A DNA stretch of 64,000 nt from Parus major (lineage: Eukaryota; Chordata; Aves; Passeriformes; Paridae), in assembly GCF_001522545.3 (NCBI RefSeq), contig NC_031769.1:127131896-127195895 (forward strand), in the 5' to 3' direction. Below, in pieces: positions 1 through 12,864 of the stretch; position 1 is the first letter of the stretch; each line of letters starts with the position of its first letter. Under the pieces are notes generated by a model, which was given only the letters and a program-made list of their open reading frames with translations, did not search any database and was not told where the DNA came from. Made by a program: the position numbers and the translations under genes.

Positions 1-3000
1 CAGTCTTCATAAAACCACCCAAAAAAACCACATGATACACATGATATCAGTGGCCTATCACTGTGAAGTATGGAACTCAGATTCCAAAACTTGCCAACAG
101 TCACACATAATAGCAAAAGGAGGGCTTTTTTTTTTTCCTACTTCTCTTTATTACATGCTTAGTAATAGATTTTTATTAGAAAAATTCAAGAGAGCAAATG
201 TAATGTTCCATATGCAAAAAAAAAATAAATGTGCACAACTGCCTATTTATTGGGGTTTTTTTCACTGTAAATAAACAGTAGGAGAAGACTTTCTGAGTAG
301 TCAGTATTTGTTCTTCCTTTCCCACAGTAAATAGGTGACTGACATTAAAATAGGGGAAAAAGAAATATGACTAATTAAAAAAACAGACTGGAGAATTTTT
401 AATCCACTGACATCTGTCCTGATACATTTTTGCTTATGGCAGAGGAGAGCAATCTCAATGATGTAGATGTTGCTTTCTGGTTCTGTGCCCTTTCTTAACA
501 GGCAAAAGATAGAGGAATTGCTTTTTTGTGACAAATGGGCGAAATTTTGAAATTTTCAGTTCCAAATTCAGTCAAATATTCTTTGCTGCCGTCGTTATTT
601 CAGAAATTACATCTAAAATTTTCATGCTGATAACAAGCATTTCCTGATCCAAAATAAAACAACCACATTTCATTTCAAAGTATGCAATGTATTTCAAAGA
701 AAAGTATCAAAATGTAACATTTTCCCTCTTTTTAAGCTGAAAAGGAAGGCTGATAGTTGACAGGTTTTTTTGAGTATGCAATAGCACTACTCAGGACAAG
801 AAAAGTAGAGGCACACTAACTCCATAAAAACACAGAGAAGGTAAACAGTAACAGAAAACATAGAAAAAGTGAGGTGGTGGTATAGAGTAAAGACAACTTC
901 TTTAGCAGTAGGGCAGGTGGAAATGGCAATCTGCCACAAGAAGGGCCTCTCTCTGGAGACAAGAAGGCAACAAGGCCATGCTTCAGCTGGAAGCTAGAGG
1001 CAGGAACCCCAGAGATGTTTGTGCTGCCACTAGTCCCCAAGCACTTCTCCATGTCAGGGCTACAGTGACACCACAGTCCTGGTCCTGGGATGAAGCACCT
1101 TTCTTCTGGACAAGTCACCAGCTTCCAAACCAAGGAATTTATAAAAGGCCCAGCTTCACCCATCATCCATTAGTTCAGGTGGGCACTGTTCTCTCTACTC
1201 CCGTGCTGCCACAGCAGGACTCAGGACTCCTACCCAGTCCCCTTCCCTGCCCTATTGCTCCACATTTGTGATGCCAACAAGCACCACCTCCATCACCAAG
1301 TCACCATGCTCACTCTACCAAAGTGAGTAGCTTTGTGCTTTCCAAAACAAAAAGAAAACGTATTTTCATTCATAACTTTTAGTCCTTCCCAGGGGATATG
1401 AGGAATCTTATTTGCTCCAAAGAACCCATGGGCTATGCCTATATAAGTTTCAGCTCCTAAAAGATCAAACTGGCAAGCCAGGAGATACAAAGCAGACAAT
1501 AGGCAGACCTTCGAGTCTACAAATTGAAGGTTGAATGACTGGCAAACAACCTCTCCTCATGAAAAATTATGCTACAGCAACACAATAGTAATGGGAGCCA
1601 AAATTATGTCTATTCCTGATTTGCAGACCAGGTTTTAGTTATGCTATAATCCTCTCAGTATGGCTGCTTAGGATCCCACAATCACACAAGTCATGAACAC
1701 TACCCACAAATCCTGTGGCTTCCATGCCGAGCAAGAGACACACCAGATGAAGAAGGATGGAAAATATACATGTGGAATTGTTCAGGGAACTTAAAGCACA
1801 CATAACAGTAAACAAAGAAAATATGGTACAAAACCTGTTGCTATTTTCACAGCATTTGTGGAGCAAAGCTGCATAAATGCAGAAGGATGCATACTGCCTC
1901 ACACCTTTCCTCAGATTCCAGCAAATTAAGCACAGCAGCACAAACAGCAGCAGGGAGAAGGAAATGCTCTGCAGAAGAGCTTCCCTGTTTGCTTCTGCAC
2001 TACAGGTGTAGTATTTGGGTATGTGAGCGAGAGATGAATAAAGAAGTGTTAAAATGACTTTTCCTCATGTCTCTTCCACAGCCTTGGCTGCTCATGGAGA
2101 TTTGAACGGGGAGAGATCCCTTGGTGCCATCCTACCTCCTCCATGCACAGCTGAAGCCAGTTTGAAAAGATTGCTGTGGTTGTCCCCTGTCCACTTGGGG
2201 ATAGGCTTCACAAAGCCATTGCCAGCTTGGTCTGATAACTAAAAGACTGCTTCTGCTCCCCACTGAGAAGGCACTGCCACTGTCAGATATTGGAGCACTA
2301 GCTTAAGTGGCACTACAGAAAAATTTTGGCAGGTGGCAGGAGAGATGGCTGAGAGCCAGCTGACAGAGAAGAGCAGTATCAATCTCTGTGCTGGGGGAAT
2401 CCTCTGAAAATGCTACTCAAGCAAACAGCAACCGCTAGCGGCACAGAAGCAAACAAGACATGAGTGATCCTGTTCTCACGGAGAAGAGAAAAAGGCAAAC
2501 GGCTGAACTGAAGTAATCAACATGAACTTGAACCATGGCACAGGGCAAACATGTGGCACGCCGTATGGAAACTCCGAACAAAACAGAAAGCTTGGAACAA
2601 AACGAAATTAAAAATCTGCTTCTATTTCAAATGACTCCACTAAACATCTAACTGAATATTGTGTTGGAAGTTGATATGACTTTGTGACATGTTGTTCCTT
2701 GAAGGCTGCCATTTTCCATCAAAAAAAAGGTATGAAAAACGTTTCAATCTGGTTACCTTCTATCCAGCAAGACTAGAAAACATTAAGTTGTAAGCTAAAA
2801 AATAACATCACACCATTAGTCAGCAGGAGATAGCTGTTCAGCCAGCATCTATCATAATGTTTTCAACAATCCATAGATACCAAATGCCTGGAAAAGAAGG
2901 CCGGCAGTCACTCCAAGCATAGATTTTGAGCTTTAAATGCATTTGATAAATCTATTCTTTTAAAGACAGGCCCTGTGCAGTCTCACTTTGTTTACTGTCT

Positions 3001-6000
3001 CTGGATATAGTCTACCTCAGAAAGGGTAACCAAATGTCCATCTCCAAAACAAATAAGCCCGGAGCATTAGGGCATTCTGTGTTCTGAAGGATCATCTGTT
3101 CAACAGCTTCACACTAAAACATCCCTGCAAAAGTACCTAAGCTGTCAAATCTAAGTCTTAATGCATAACTGTGTTTAAAAAAAATTATTCTGTATAATTT
3201 CTAGGAAGTACCTGAATGAAATCAGGCCAAGAAGAATCAAGAGGAATGAAAATGAAGAATCTAGAAATTAAACTAAATAATAATGAAATAATAATAAAAT
3301 GAAATGAAATGAAGAAGCTAGAGCATCTCTCCTACGAGGAAAGACAGAGATCAGAGACTGTTTACCTAGGAGAAAAAGAGTAGGCTCAAGGAGGACTTCA
3401 TCAGCGTATATAAATAATTGAGGGGAGGGTGCAAAGAGGACAGCGCCAGGCTCTTTTCAGTGGTGTCCTGTCACAGGACTAGAAGCAATGGGCACACACA
3501 AAAACACATACCAACAAAACCTTCTACTTTGAGGACAGTCAAACACAGGAAGGGAGGTTGTGGAGTTCCTATCCTTAGGGATATTTAAAAGCCATCTGAA
3601 CTGTTCTGGGCAACCAGTTCTACGTGGCCCTGTTTGAGCAGGACAGATGGATGATATGATCTCCACTGGTAATTCTTAAACATCCTGTGATAAATGGATG
3701 AATTATTACCAGTTATGCAAAACTATGTAAGAAAAAAAACCCCACCACTTTTATATTCATTAGGGCAATACTGGAAGATATTTGTCTATAATACACCTAT
3801 TTGTCCTATAATACACCTAAAGGCACAATAAGACTAGAGTGCTCACTCCACCAAGCTCAGCTACCAGGCCTAAAGATAACCCAAAATGGTTACACACAAA
3901 ACTCAAACACATCTGCAAAATTTAAGTTTAAAGTCATATCCATAAATTTTCAAAGTCCTCCTCTTACATTCATTAAGTTCAGAGAACTAATTTCCATTGG
4001 CAAACTCTATACCACTATCACTGAATGACCAGGAATTCAAACAACCATCATCAGAGCAACAGGCAGAGCACAGTCTATTTGAATTCTCTGTCCTCTAAGT
4101 AGTATTACAGTCACAGAAACACCTCTTAGGCTATGTAGTTTATTTGCCTGCTAGCATGAGATTCTTCCCTACAATAATTTTTAACACCTGCCTTCACCTT
4201 TCACATCAAAGAAAATCAGCTTATTATGAACCCCTTCCATATTCTCAGTACCCAATGGATGCCGCTGCTGCAGTGTGCAACAGGGAAGGTGCCAAATTGT
4301 TCAGAAAACACACCAGGGCAAAACCGCCAAGCCAATAACATAACAGCACCTCTGAGTGCTGGACTCCAGTACCAATACTCCTAGCACCTTGCTATATAGC
4401 ACAGTGTCCTCCCCCCTGCTCAAGGCACAGCTCATCAGTCCTGGCATCTCACAGCTTTGAGAAGTCCAGCTGTGGACTGTCCACGCAGAAGTCATGTGCA
4501 AGAAACAGCACAAGCTGTGAAAGAGTGGGAGGTAATTGTTTGAGCCTCCTACTTAAATAAAGCTTTACACCTGCCCTCTCCAGGGACCCTACTGATCACC
4601 ACACTTTCACCCTGCAGAGGAGGATTTCAAAAAACAACTCCAACCATAGTCGCCTGAAAGTGTTCACAAAAAACCAAAATAAGCAACCCTAAGGCTGGTG
4701 GTTGAAAAACAAGTGACCATGATGAAAAACAAGTGGAGAAAATGCCAAAAAGCTGATACAATCATCCTCTATCCAAGCACTCGGTTGCATACAATGAGTT
4801 GTCCCAAAAACAAGCTGCAGGGCTCTCATTTCTCACCAAACACATTTGGGTGAAATATTTATGGTGTCATCTTCTACTGGACAACAGTTTCCTTGCAAGG
4901 TTATCTACACAAAACCTAAAAAACCCAAAAGCAGAGAGCTCATATTTTAAAAAATATTTCTATTGTATCTGTTTCTCATCCATAAAGGCACTCACAAGCT
5001 TTCAGCAATGTTTCTCATAGAATGAGCCTAGAAAATCTGCCACACAAAGTGCCCAAGACTAGGAAACATAGACCACTCCATACCTATCTAAAATAAATAA
5101 AATACAAAATAATCCCTTACTAACAACTTGATGAGAAGTTGAAAAGACCACTAAAACAGTTATATTAAAATAATCAGACAGCACTAAAAAATTAAGACAT
5201 GATAAAAATTAGACTGCTCACATAACCCTAAGTCTTTCACCTTGAGAATGCACACTGTAAACAACCTTTTTTCCCCAGACACTTGTTTTCTGCATATTTA
5301 AACAGATGTGTGTGCACTTAGCAACTGTAAAACAAAGTCATTTACTTAAATAGCTGAGTACAGATTAAGGTACTTTGTTTTATATATAAACTTTCGAAAG
5401 ACTGTGACTCATATTATATAACATACAGAGACAGAATCCTCATATATGCATTTCAAAAATAACTCACCTCTGCATTTAAGCAAAGAAAGAGGGATTTGTG
5501 TTTGCTATGTAAGTATCTATGTGAAGGTACACGTGTGCATGTACGTACTTCACATATATGTTACCTACACATGTACTAGGTAAGGATAGAAAAAGTCCTA
5601 AGGAAAAAAATTAACACATTTAAAATATCCATTAGTGTGAGAATAAATGCAGTTATACAATGCAAAGGTCTGTAACATTCAGTGTATCAAAAATCATGAT
5701 GAATGAGGAAAGTATCTTGTTAGATACTTATAAGAAAAAGAAATTAGAGACAAACAGGAAAAGCAGGACAGTTCTAACAGTTCAGAAACAATGTGAAGCC
5801 ACTTCACTGCAGGATTTCACTAGTGCTTCTAAACACACAGCCCATACTTTATCTAAAGTCACACAAAATACTTCTCTTCATAAAGTAGAATGAATTACCC
5901 AACAGCATATACAAATGGAAGTTTTTCAAGAGAAATGCTATGTTTTGTTACACTAGCAGGCCTTGCTGGAAAAAAAAAAAGTTTTGTTTTTTTTTTTAAG

Positions 6001-6028
6001 CACACAGACTTTTCTTTCAAACTCTTAC
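1..6028. other. TRIQK intron sequence, no exon recognised
   Basis: AT-rich sequence downstream of the TRIQK coding exon in the direction of transcription. I looked on the minus strand for the next TRIQK exon (beginning near GKQDYKKTK) and for the acidic C-terminus, and found neither. Apart from the CR1 piece at about 3318-3678 and short A-rich repeats (about 3270-3316), nothing recognisable is present. Confidence 0.6.
3318..3678 (+). mobile_element. CR1 LINE fragment, sense orientation
   Basis: The sequence follows the 3' part of avian CR1. It starts with gagcatctctcctacgagga, passes through ataaataattgaggggagggtgcaaagagga in diverged form, then caggctcttttcagtggtg, ggttgtggagttcctatcctt, and ends near gatatgatctccactggt. 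The typical terminal TTCTATGA repeats are not visible. It is 5'-truncated and diverged, with an internal deletion or rearrangement around 3490-3550. It lies in the TRIQK intron, antisense to that gene. Confidence 0.85.
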
Positions 6029-6089
6029 CTATTTGTTTCCTGTACTGGTCAACAGGAGTCCTTGATGTGGAGGCATCTTTTCTACCCAT
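6029..6089 (-). CDS. TRIQK: TRIQK first coding exon (partial CDS, codons 1-20 plus one base)
   Basis: This is the start of TRIQK (triple QxxK/R motif-containing protein), a small membrane protein of about 86 residues known from vertebrates, with a C-terminal transmembrane segment and reported ER localisation. The exon spans complement 6029..6109. It is entered by a pyrimidine-rich tract ending in gacag at 6110-6111 and left by a strong donor, AG|GTAAGAGT, at 6027-6028. The ATG at 6089-6087 sits in a good context, AACAATGG. The 20 complete codons read MGRKDASTSRTPVDQYRKQI, and the split next codon gives G, as expected for this family. The first of the three QxxK/R motifs (QYRK) is complete here. 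The second (QIGK) would be completed by the next exon. The peptide agrees closely with the mammalian N-terminus as I remember it, differing mainly at residues 7-11. The remaining coding exons, including the membrane segment, were not found between 1 and 6028 and should lie outside the window. Confidence 0.9.
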
Positions 6090-6109
6090 TGTTTTCAATC
6101 CAAAAATCA
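6090..6109 (-). other. TRIQK: TRIQK 5' untranslated part of the coding exon
   Basis: These 20 bases lie between the splice acceptor (AG at 6110-6111) and the ATG. The upstream intron end, at about 6112-6150, is a T-rich tract on the minus strand that appears on the plus strand as AAC/A repeats. No in-frame stop lies between the acceptor and the ATG. The start is therefore chosen by the family N-terminus and the ATG context, not by an upstream stop. Confidence 0.75.
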
Positions 6110-6333
6110 CTGTCAGAATCAGAAAAAACAACAAAAAACAAACAAAAAACAAAACCCACAATATTATTCCTAAATAAATTACTAACAAAATCAATTGCTT
6201 ATAAAATCAGAAAAATGGTAACAAGCAACATTTACATGATTATACACAAAGCGATAAGTCTTCCCACAGTACAATGAGACACTGGAGTTAATCATCACTA
6301 TTCTGAAGACTATTAGATACATTCTAAACATAC

Positions 6334-6373
6334 CTTTTTCTCCATTGCATGGGTTATTAACATTACAGAATGC
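6334..6373 (-). other. Candidate 40-nt non-coding exon of TRIQK with uORFs
   Basis: A 40-base segment is bounded by a good acceptor (long pyrimidine-rich tract ending aactaacag, AG at 6374-6375) and a good donor (AAAAAG|GTATGTTT, GT at 6332-6333). It lies 224 bases upstream of the TRIQK coding exon on the same strand. If spliced to that exon, its ATG at 6363-6361 opens a 10-codon upstream ORF whose TGA stop is exactly the first three bases of the coding exon. Another ATG opens a 14-codon ORF that stops across the main start codon. This is inferred from splice signals alone; no transcript evidence is available here. Confidence 0.4.
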
Positions 6374-6610
6374 CTGTTAGTTTGAATGAAAATAAAGAAA
6401 AAAGAAAGGATTTAAACTGATTGCACTGTAATTCACCATTTGGTACCACTGAATTACATTCCTATATAATTTATTTCTTTAATAAACCAGGGAATCAATG
6501 TACTATTGTGAGCTGCTTCCAGCACTGAAAATACATTTACACCACACACAGGAGCCGAAGGCAGTACTAGGCTGCGTGCATCCACAGGTAAAATTGCTCA
6601 GGAAACCCAC

Positions 6611-6707
6611 CTGCAGACACAACCCTCCAGCCTCCTTGAGAAAAGAGAGGAGCAGATACCACAGCAGCCCCACACTCTCCTATCTTCCAGCCATGGGCTC
6701 TAGATAC
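6611..6707 (-). other. Candidate 97-nt 5' UTR exon of TRIQK
   Basis: On the minus strand a strong acceptor (pyrimidine-rich stretch ending cattcacag, AG at 6708-6709) is followed 97 bases later by a strong donor, CTGCAG|GTGGGTTT (GT at 6609-6610). The segment is richer in G+C than its surroundings and has no long reading frame. It contains ATG GCT GGA AGA TAG, a four-codon uORF. It may be an alternative leader exon of TRIQK. Chance pairs of splice sites at this spacing do occur in a window of this size. Confidence 0.35.
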
Positions 6708-6709
6708 CT

Positions 6710-9700
6710 GTGAATGAAAAGGAAATAAAGAACAAAAACTAAGCCTGTATGCATTTTACACCTCTCAGGCATGGTATTGATAGTTTACATCACCTTCATT
6801 GCTTTAAGCAACAACCATCTTGGCTCTTGAATGGGATTCTCAACTTGCACAGTCATGTTGCACACCACCTCACAAGGAGCTGACACTAGAATTGCACAAT
6901 ATACTGTATAATCATCCATACAAAGATGTTCTTTCTGGTATATTGGTGGTTCCACAACATTCATGTAACTGAACAAGCATCATCTGAACAGTGCTCTAGC
7001 AAATTCCTGATGTATCTTTTAACAAGCAAAACCTTATGGTCTCATATTCATCCCTCACAGGGCTGCCACTCAAGTGGCAGATTCTACAAACATGCTCATT
7101 TCACCTCTTTTTCCCTGGTTAAGAAACAACTGGCTGTTACAGTCATGCTTATTGCTCAAAACACTGGGATTGAACCATTTTGGCTGGGCTGAAGACATTA
7201 CTCAACACAGTGATGATAAGCCCCACCATCTGGCTGCCTCTACAACACAAGAGTCCCAACATCAACACCCACACTCATGAGAGGACTGAAGTTTCAAGAA
7301 GTGTCAGATTTACTGCTGAAGCACAGGAGACACACAGCAGCCAACCCCTGCCTTTTCCCAACTGGCCCTGGCAAGCACCATGCCAAGGGCAAACTGGCTG
7401 AAACATCCTGGGTAGCCACAAACCACGTACAGATTGTGCACATATGGCTGTGGAGTATCTGCAAGAGTTATACTTTTCTGTAAGGCATAACCAGCTGTGC
7501 TACAGCAAGATGAGCGCCCCTGGTCACTGCCAAGGCACGCTTTCTGGGAAGTGCAGCCTTGGAAGGCACTGAGATGCCAAATCACGACCCAAAAAACATG
7601 CCATGGCACTTCTGAACACTACTGTGAGCATCCCAAATTTAGAGCATTCACCATTATTTTCTCCATAGCTTCAAACATGATTTAAAATATAGCTGCAGAA
7701 ATGATGGCCGCTAGTTATTTGTACATTTTAAAACCACAAAGTTTATTATTTTATATTTATCTATTCTATAGGAATTACTGGCATTTAATATCAAGTGACA
7801 AATCCAGGCTCCTTAATTTCATTTGTGGGACACATGACATAACTCAGATGTTCCGAAGCCAGCAACCTGTTTTAAAATGTATTCAGGAATAACAGAAAGG
7901 TAGAGAAGAATGCCACTAATAATCTGAACTGAAAATTCAATTATAAAATTATATTCCATACATTACTGTGGCTGAATTCAGAGAATACTCCCTGTTTTAC
8001 GTAAAACACCTTAGCAATGAACTGTAACTCACCAAGATGCTTTTCTTTTTCCCTCTGTTATGGTTCACAGAAATTCTCTAGACTGAGTTATATTTCATAA
8101 CATTCACATCATAATAATTAGAGTGGAAACAATAAAAGTACTATTTGAACTTCCAGCTAACTGAGGAGGTAACAGATACATTTTTACACTGCAAAACTAG
8201 TTCTTGTTTTTTTTATGTCACTGTTAAGAGACTGTTTTGATTTGCCTTTTGCAATTTCCATAGTCTATTAATGGTTTATAACAAAACATCAGCTGTGAAA
8301 GATGTTTGCAGTTTTAGCAATGCCAATAAAACAGAAGAAGAAAACACAGGCAAAAATTATTTCCTGACTTAAAATAAGCCACAAAGATACTCGTGTTTGC
8401 CTGCATGGCTCAGTGCCACTGCCTCTCGCATCTAGAACCTCGAGTCCCCTTGTTCTTCAAAGGGATGGAGTAATCATCATTCATTTCCACTGCTTTGATG
8501 GCTACATAGCAAATGCCTGAGAAACCCACGGAGACATTGGCACACAGAGCCCAGTGTCTAATAAGACAGCTATTTGCATAGAAGATCAGCCACAATTTAG
8601 AATGCATTGTGATAGATGTGGAAAGGGAATAGCAGATCTATATTAGCATGTATGAAACTGAGATTGTTTTCACAATTTAATTCCTTGTGGACTACAGCTC
8701 ATCACCTTCTCTTGTAAAGAATCCCACATTCCCCAAGGAGGCAACTTGCCATGAGCTAGACTTAAACTAAAATATGGATTAATAAGAGGCAATATTTATT
8801 ATTTATGAACCTTGTTGTAGGAATGGTTTTCAATGCAACTTTCTAACCATTTCTCAATAAAGAAAAAAGTCTGAAACATTTGTGAATTACGAAACTAATT
8901 CTCCCCATTTAAAATAGGAGTGGTCATCCTACAATAAATGGTCATCCTTACAGTAAAATAAATTTACACTCAGGTCTCTGACCCTTTTGCTGCTTTTGAC
9001 ATCAGCAAATGGAGGATCTGGCTTCTCCTGCATTTCTTTGCCAACCAAAGGGACAGGAAGCACACCCTGCTGCATGCATCCCAAGCAGCCTTCAAGTCCC
9101 TGAAGTTTTAAAGACTACATAACCATTAAAAAAAACATGTAAAGGAGCTTGTCCCTGCTCCTTTTACTGGCTACTGGAAATACCTGAAAAATAATTTCAG
9201 ATAACATGAAAGCAATGTGAGCCCTCCTCAACTTTCAAGCTTTTATAAAAGGTGGTTTTACAAAAGTTTTTACAAAAGATGGTTTTACAAAAAAAACAAA
9301 GTGAGGCCCCAACTAATGATTTTTATTTCTGCTTCAGAGATAGTACAAGATTAAGAGATGTCTTTGCTTTTGTGGAACCCTTTACTATTTTTTCACCCCC
9401 TTTGGCTTGCCCTCTAGTAATTCACCTTTGAAAGTTACACAGTCAGAAAAATATATGACTTTTTCTCTTCTTTTAGTCTTAAGCAGTGGCTGATAATAAT
9501 TAAAACACATAAAAAATTGCTTATTATCACATGTAACTGCCAATAGTATTCCGTGAAATTAAAACCAGTCCTAAATGTCCATTTCAAGTCTGGTTACACT
9601 TTAAATCCCAATTCACTGTTTTTCATGTATACATAGCATTTTCACCACCAATTAAAAAAAAAAAAAAAGAAACTGAAGCAATTACTTTAATGAACTAGAA

Positions 9701-11319
9701 ACTTGCTATGAATTACTTTAGAAATACTAATAAAAAATAAGAACAGGATCTATATATACAGAGATTGCACTTTGTACATTATTGGTAAAATACAAATGAT
9801 TAATAACAGTGACAAGCCTTAAAATGTAAATTAGTGAACTCAAAAGCCATGCATATTTGCATGTGTACAAACTTTACTAGCAGTGATATTTGATAGCATG
9901 TCTGCACTTTCCAACAGTAGATTGCCTAAATATTAACAATGGGCACATTAAAGAAATAATCAGTGAAATGACTGGTTTTATAGCAGAACTATAGTTAGTC
10001 AGCTGAGAGAAAAGCAAGTAAAACTTCAGGATGGAAAAGAACCACTACCCAATGTCTCTGGTAACTGCATATATGCAGAGGTTCCTCATCTTTAATTGCA
10101 AATAGGTATCTACCTTAAACGTAACTCCTTTTTTGTTTGTTTTGTTGGATTTAATGCAAATTGATCATCAAAAACTACTCAGTTTATGAGTTCAAACATG
10201 ATTCAAATATGCTATGAAACTTACTGATATCACTGGAGGAACTGGTCTTCTCCCAGTTAACTCCACAGCTGATAGTTAATGGATATTTAAATAATTACAA
10301 GTTACAAGACAGGAAAAGTAGGCTTTTACCCACCTTAGGTAAAATTCAAGGAGCACATCAGAACATCTGCAAACAAAGTTATGCCAAAGAACTGGGAGCA
10401 CTACATGTAAAGTGGAAAACCATGTGCATGCAGGTATTTTGGAAACTGCTGTTGCTGGTTATTACAATTGGCTTTTTTTTGTTGTTGTACTGCTGAAGTA
10501 CAGTAACTAAGTTCTGTCTACATGGCAGTGGAAGCAGCCCGCAGCCAAAATTGCTAAAATAACGTAGATTAATTATTTAATCATACTGTAGTCAAAAAGA
10601 ATTTAAAAATCTTTACTACTATTACTATCTTAAAAAAAACCTTCTACAAACAAAATACATTCATATTCTTTTGGTAAGCCTTACAGTAGTCTTCCATTCC
10701 TCTGGAAATTCTCTCTCAAAGAATGAGACTATTATTTCAAAGGAAAGAGTCCCCTGCCCATGGTGATTCTTGCAGAATCTATCTCTGCTTTATCTGGGGA
10801 TTTATTTATTTTTCTGTTAATAAAAGGAATGTAATACTTCTTAATTTAACCTTGAACGCAGCAGAGGTGATTTAAATTTAATTAAATTTAGGAAAATTAA
10901 TCAAAAACACAGGATCCATAACTCCAGTCAGAATAGATATTAAAGTAATTTCAACTTTATACACAAGGACAACAAACACTGTATGATATCCCAGGATTCA
11001 AATTATACAGTAACTAGAACTTTTACTCAGACATGTATCAGGCTATTTCATAGCTTCATGTAAGCACTAGGAACAAAACACACTGTTACTTCCAATTAGT
11101 ACCCTCTGCACTCTATAGAAAGGAGCTGCTCTGTTGTATTTTAGCTATACAAACTGCATGAAATTAGCTCTGTGTTTATTTACCAAAGTAATAAACAGGT
11201 AATAGTTCATAGGAATCTTGAGCATATTCTCATGAATGTTTCAAAATCCTAAAGCAATATATTCTGAAAACCTAATTTCATAAACAACCCAGATTAGTTC
11301 CACTAAATTTCAGGAACGT
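6710..11319. other. Intron-like AT-rich DNA
   Basis: No recognisable coding exon or interspersed repeat. There is a run of 15 A at 9654-9668 and a short imperfect internal repeat of ggttttacaaaa at about 9249-9292. The 7040-7620 stretch is slightly richer in G+C and holds several short overlapping frames, none resembling a known protein. Confidence 0.5.
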
Positions 11320-11321
11320 AC

Positions 11322-11360
11322 CTGAGACACATGTGCCATGCAGGAGGCCAGCTCCATTTC
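11322..11360 (-). other. Candidate 39-nt exon on the TRIQK strand
   Basis: The minus strand has a pyrimidine-rich tract ending in gcaaag (AG at 11361-11362), then 39 bases, then an excellent donor, TCTCAG|GTACGT (GT at 11320-11321). The 39 bases are open in one frame as a 13-codon stretch with an internal ATG (EMELASCMAHVSQ). If transcribed, it would be a leader exon between the CpG island and the TRIQK coding exon. The acceptor is only average. Support is splice-site pattern only. Confidence 0.3.
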
Positions 11361-11651
11361 CTTTGCAATTGATGAAGAAAGAAATGTAATGGTTAGGAAT
11401 CCAAATCACCTCTGGCAATCTTGCTTTCTTGTTAAGTTCCTAAACCTCCACAGAGTGCCTAAAATTTGGTGCGATTATTTACACCAATACTTGCATTTTC
11501 TCCTCTTATGAAGAGTCTACATAATTTTGCTAAATATAAAATGTTTTTAAACATATGAAGAGTTGAAAAGATTATCCTTAAATGTACTCACAGCTAGGAA
11601 AAGAGTGAAAATTTCAAAGGTGGCAAAAGTTGAATAAGATTATTTAAAAGG

Positions 11652-12117
11652 TGTTGGAATTGACCCAGCTGAAGTAGAAGAGAAGCCTGACCCAATGCAG
11701 TGGGAAAACTTTTAAATTGAATGATGTATAAGCTCACCCCTGGGATTCCCCTAACTATTCTATGCAAATTGTTACTAGAAGGTTCCCTGTTCTTCTTGTT
11801 ACTATTGGCTACTTTTTGCCACAGTGACTGTAATATTCCTAATTCTCTTTCCCTATTGGACCCTTCCCCCAGACCCCACCTTAACGCCTCCCTGTTCTCC
11901 AATATATAAGTAACTGTGCTTGTTCCTTGACCCTGTTTTTTCCAGTCCATCTCCTGGTGGAGTGCATGGCATCCTGTTTGTTATTTTTGCCTTATTAAAG
12001 CTCTGTTCCCAGATAACTGGATCAGACTTGTCTCTCTCGACAAAGTTGCCAATAGCTGACAAACCTGACAACAGTAGCAGCTGGTCTCACTATCTGGGTC
12101 GGAACTGGACTGTTACA
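11652..12117 (+). mobile_element. Solo LTR of an endogenous retrovirus (about 466 bp)
   Basis: The segment starts TGTTGG and ends GTTACA, giving the TG...CA ends of an LTR. It has a TATA box (TATATAA, 11903-11909) and, about 90 bases later, an ATTAAA polyadenylation signal (11994-11999), in the order expected for U3-R-U5. AAAAG lies at 11646-11650 on the left, one G away from the LTR start, and AAAAG lies at 12118-12122 directly after the end. This fits a worn target-site duplication. No gag, pol or env sequence is next to it, so it looks like a solo LTR. The family was not identified. It lies in the presumed TRIQK 5' intron, antisense to the gene. Confidence 0.6.
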
Positions 12118-12864
12118 AAAAGAACTGATACTATTTATGTAAAACTGCTTTCTTAAGCAAAAATAGGCTATTAAAAATGTTAAAAGGTCCCTTCCATTCC
12201 CAGAAGAGTAGTTTGTCTCTTCTTCTACAGAATGAAAAATGCAGTAGGCCAAAACACACTTACAAAAACACTATTTACACAGAAGAGATCTATTTAGCAA
12301 TTGGTGCTATTCTTGTGATTAAAAAATATGAAATTTTGCAGAAGAATATTCCTAACTGTAGTGATTCTATGGACCTTACATTTAATTTTCATTACTAGGT
12401 TGTTATGCCTTCATAACAAGATTCCCTACTTACTTCAGAGATGAGTATAGCTACATAGCACGTATGAAACATATACTCAATTTAATATGAAGACAGATCT
12501 TAAAATTCCAAATGTTCAAACAGGAACTTTTTCCCCGTTTTTATGAATCTATGGTGGCACTGATATGTCGAGAAAATATCCTTTAAGAAGTTCATGAAGG
12601 AATAAAGCATACAAGTGGCTCATTTCTGCCTTGCCAGACAGTTCAAAATGTAGTACTTCACAGAGGGAGGAGTAATGTCTGCTAAAGGGAAAATTACATA
12701 GTAAATGATACCACATGCAGTATTCCAGAGTAACATTCTTCAAAATAATACAATCTGTTATTCAGAATCTGAAACATTTTTTGGGGGAGTGGGAAGGACA
12801 TGGGATTATGGCAGAAATCAGAACTAAAATGGGAGTTCTCCTTGTCTGTTCTCTTGAAGGAGAA

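Noticed and set aside
1..6028. Remaining TRIQK coding exons
   Set aside because: I searched for the reverse complement of the expected following residues and of the acidic C-terminus and found no match, so no further exon is claimed.
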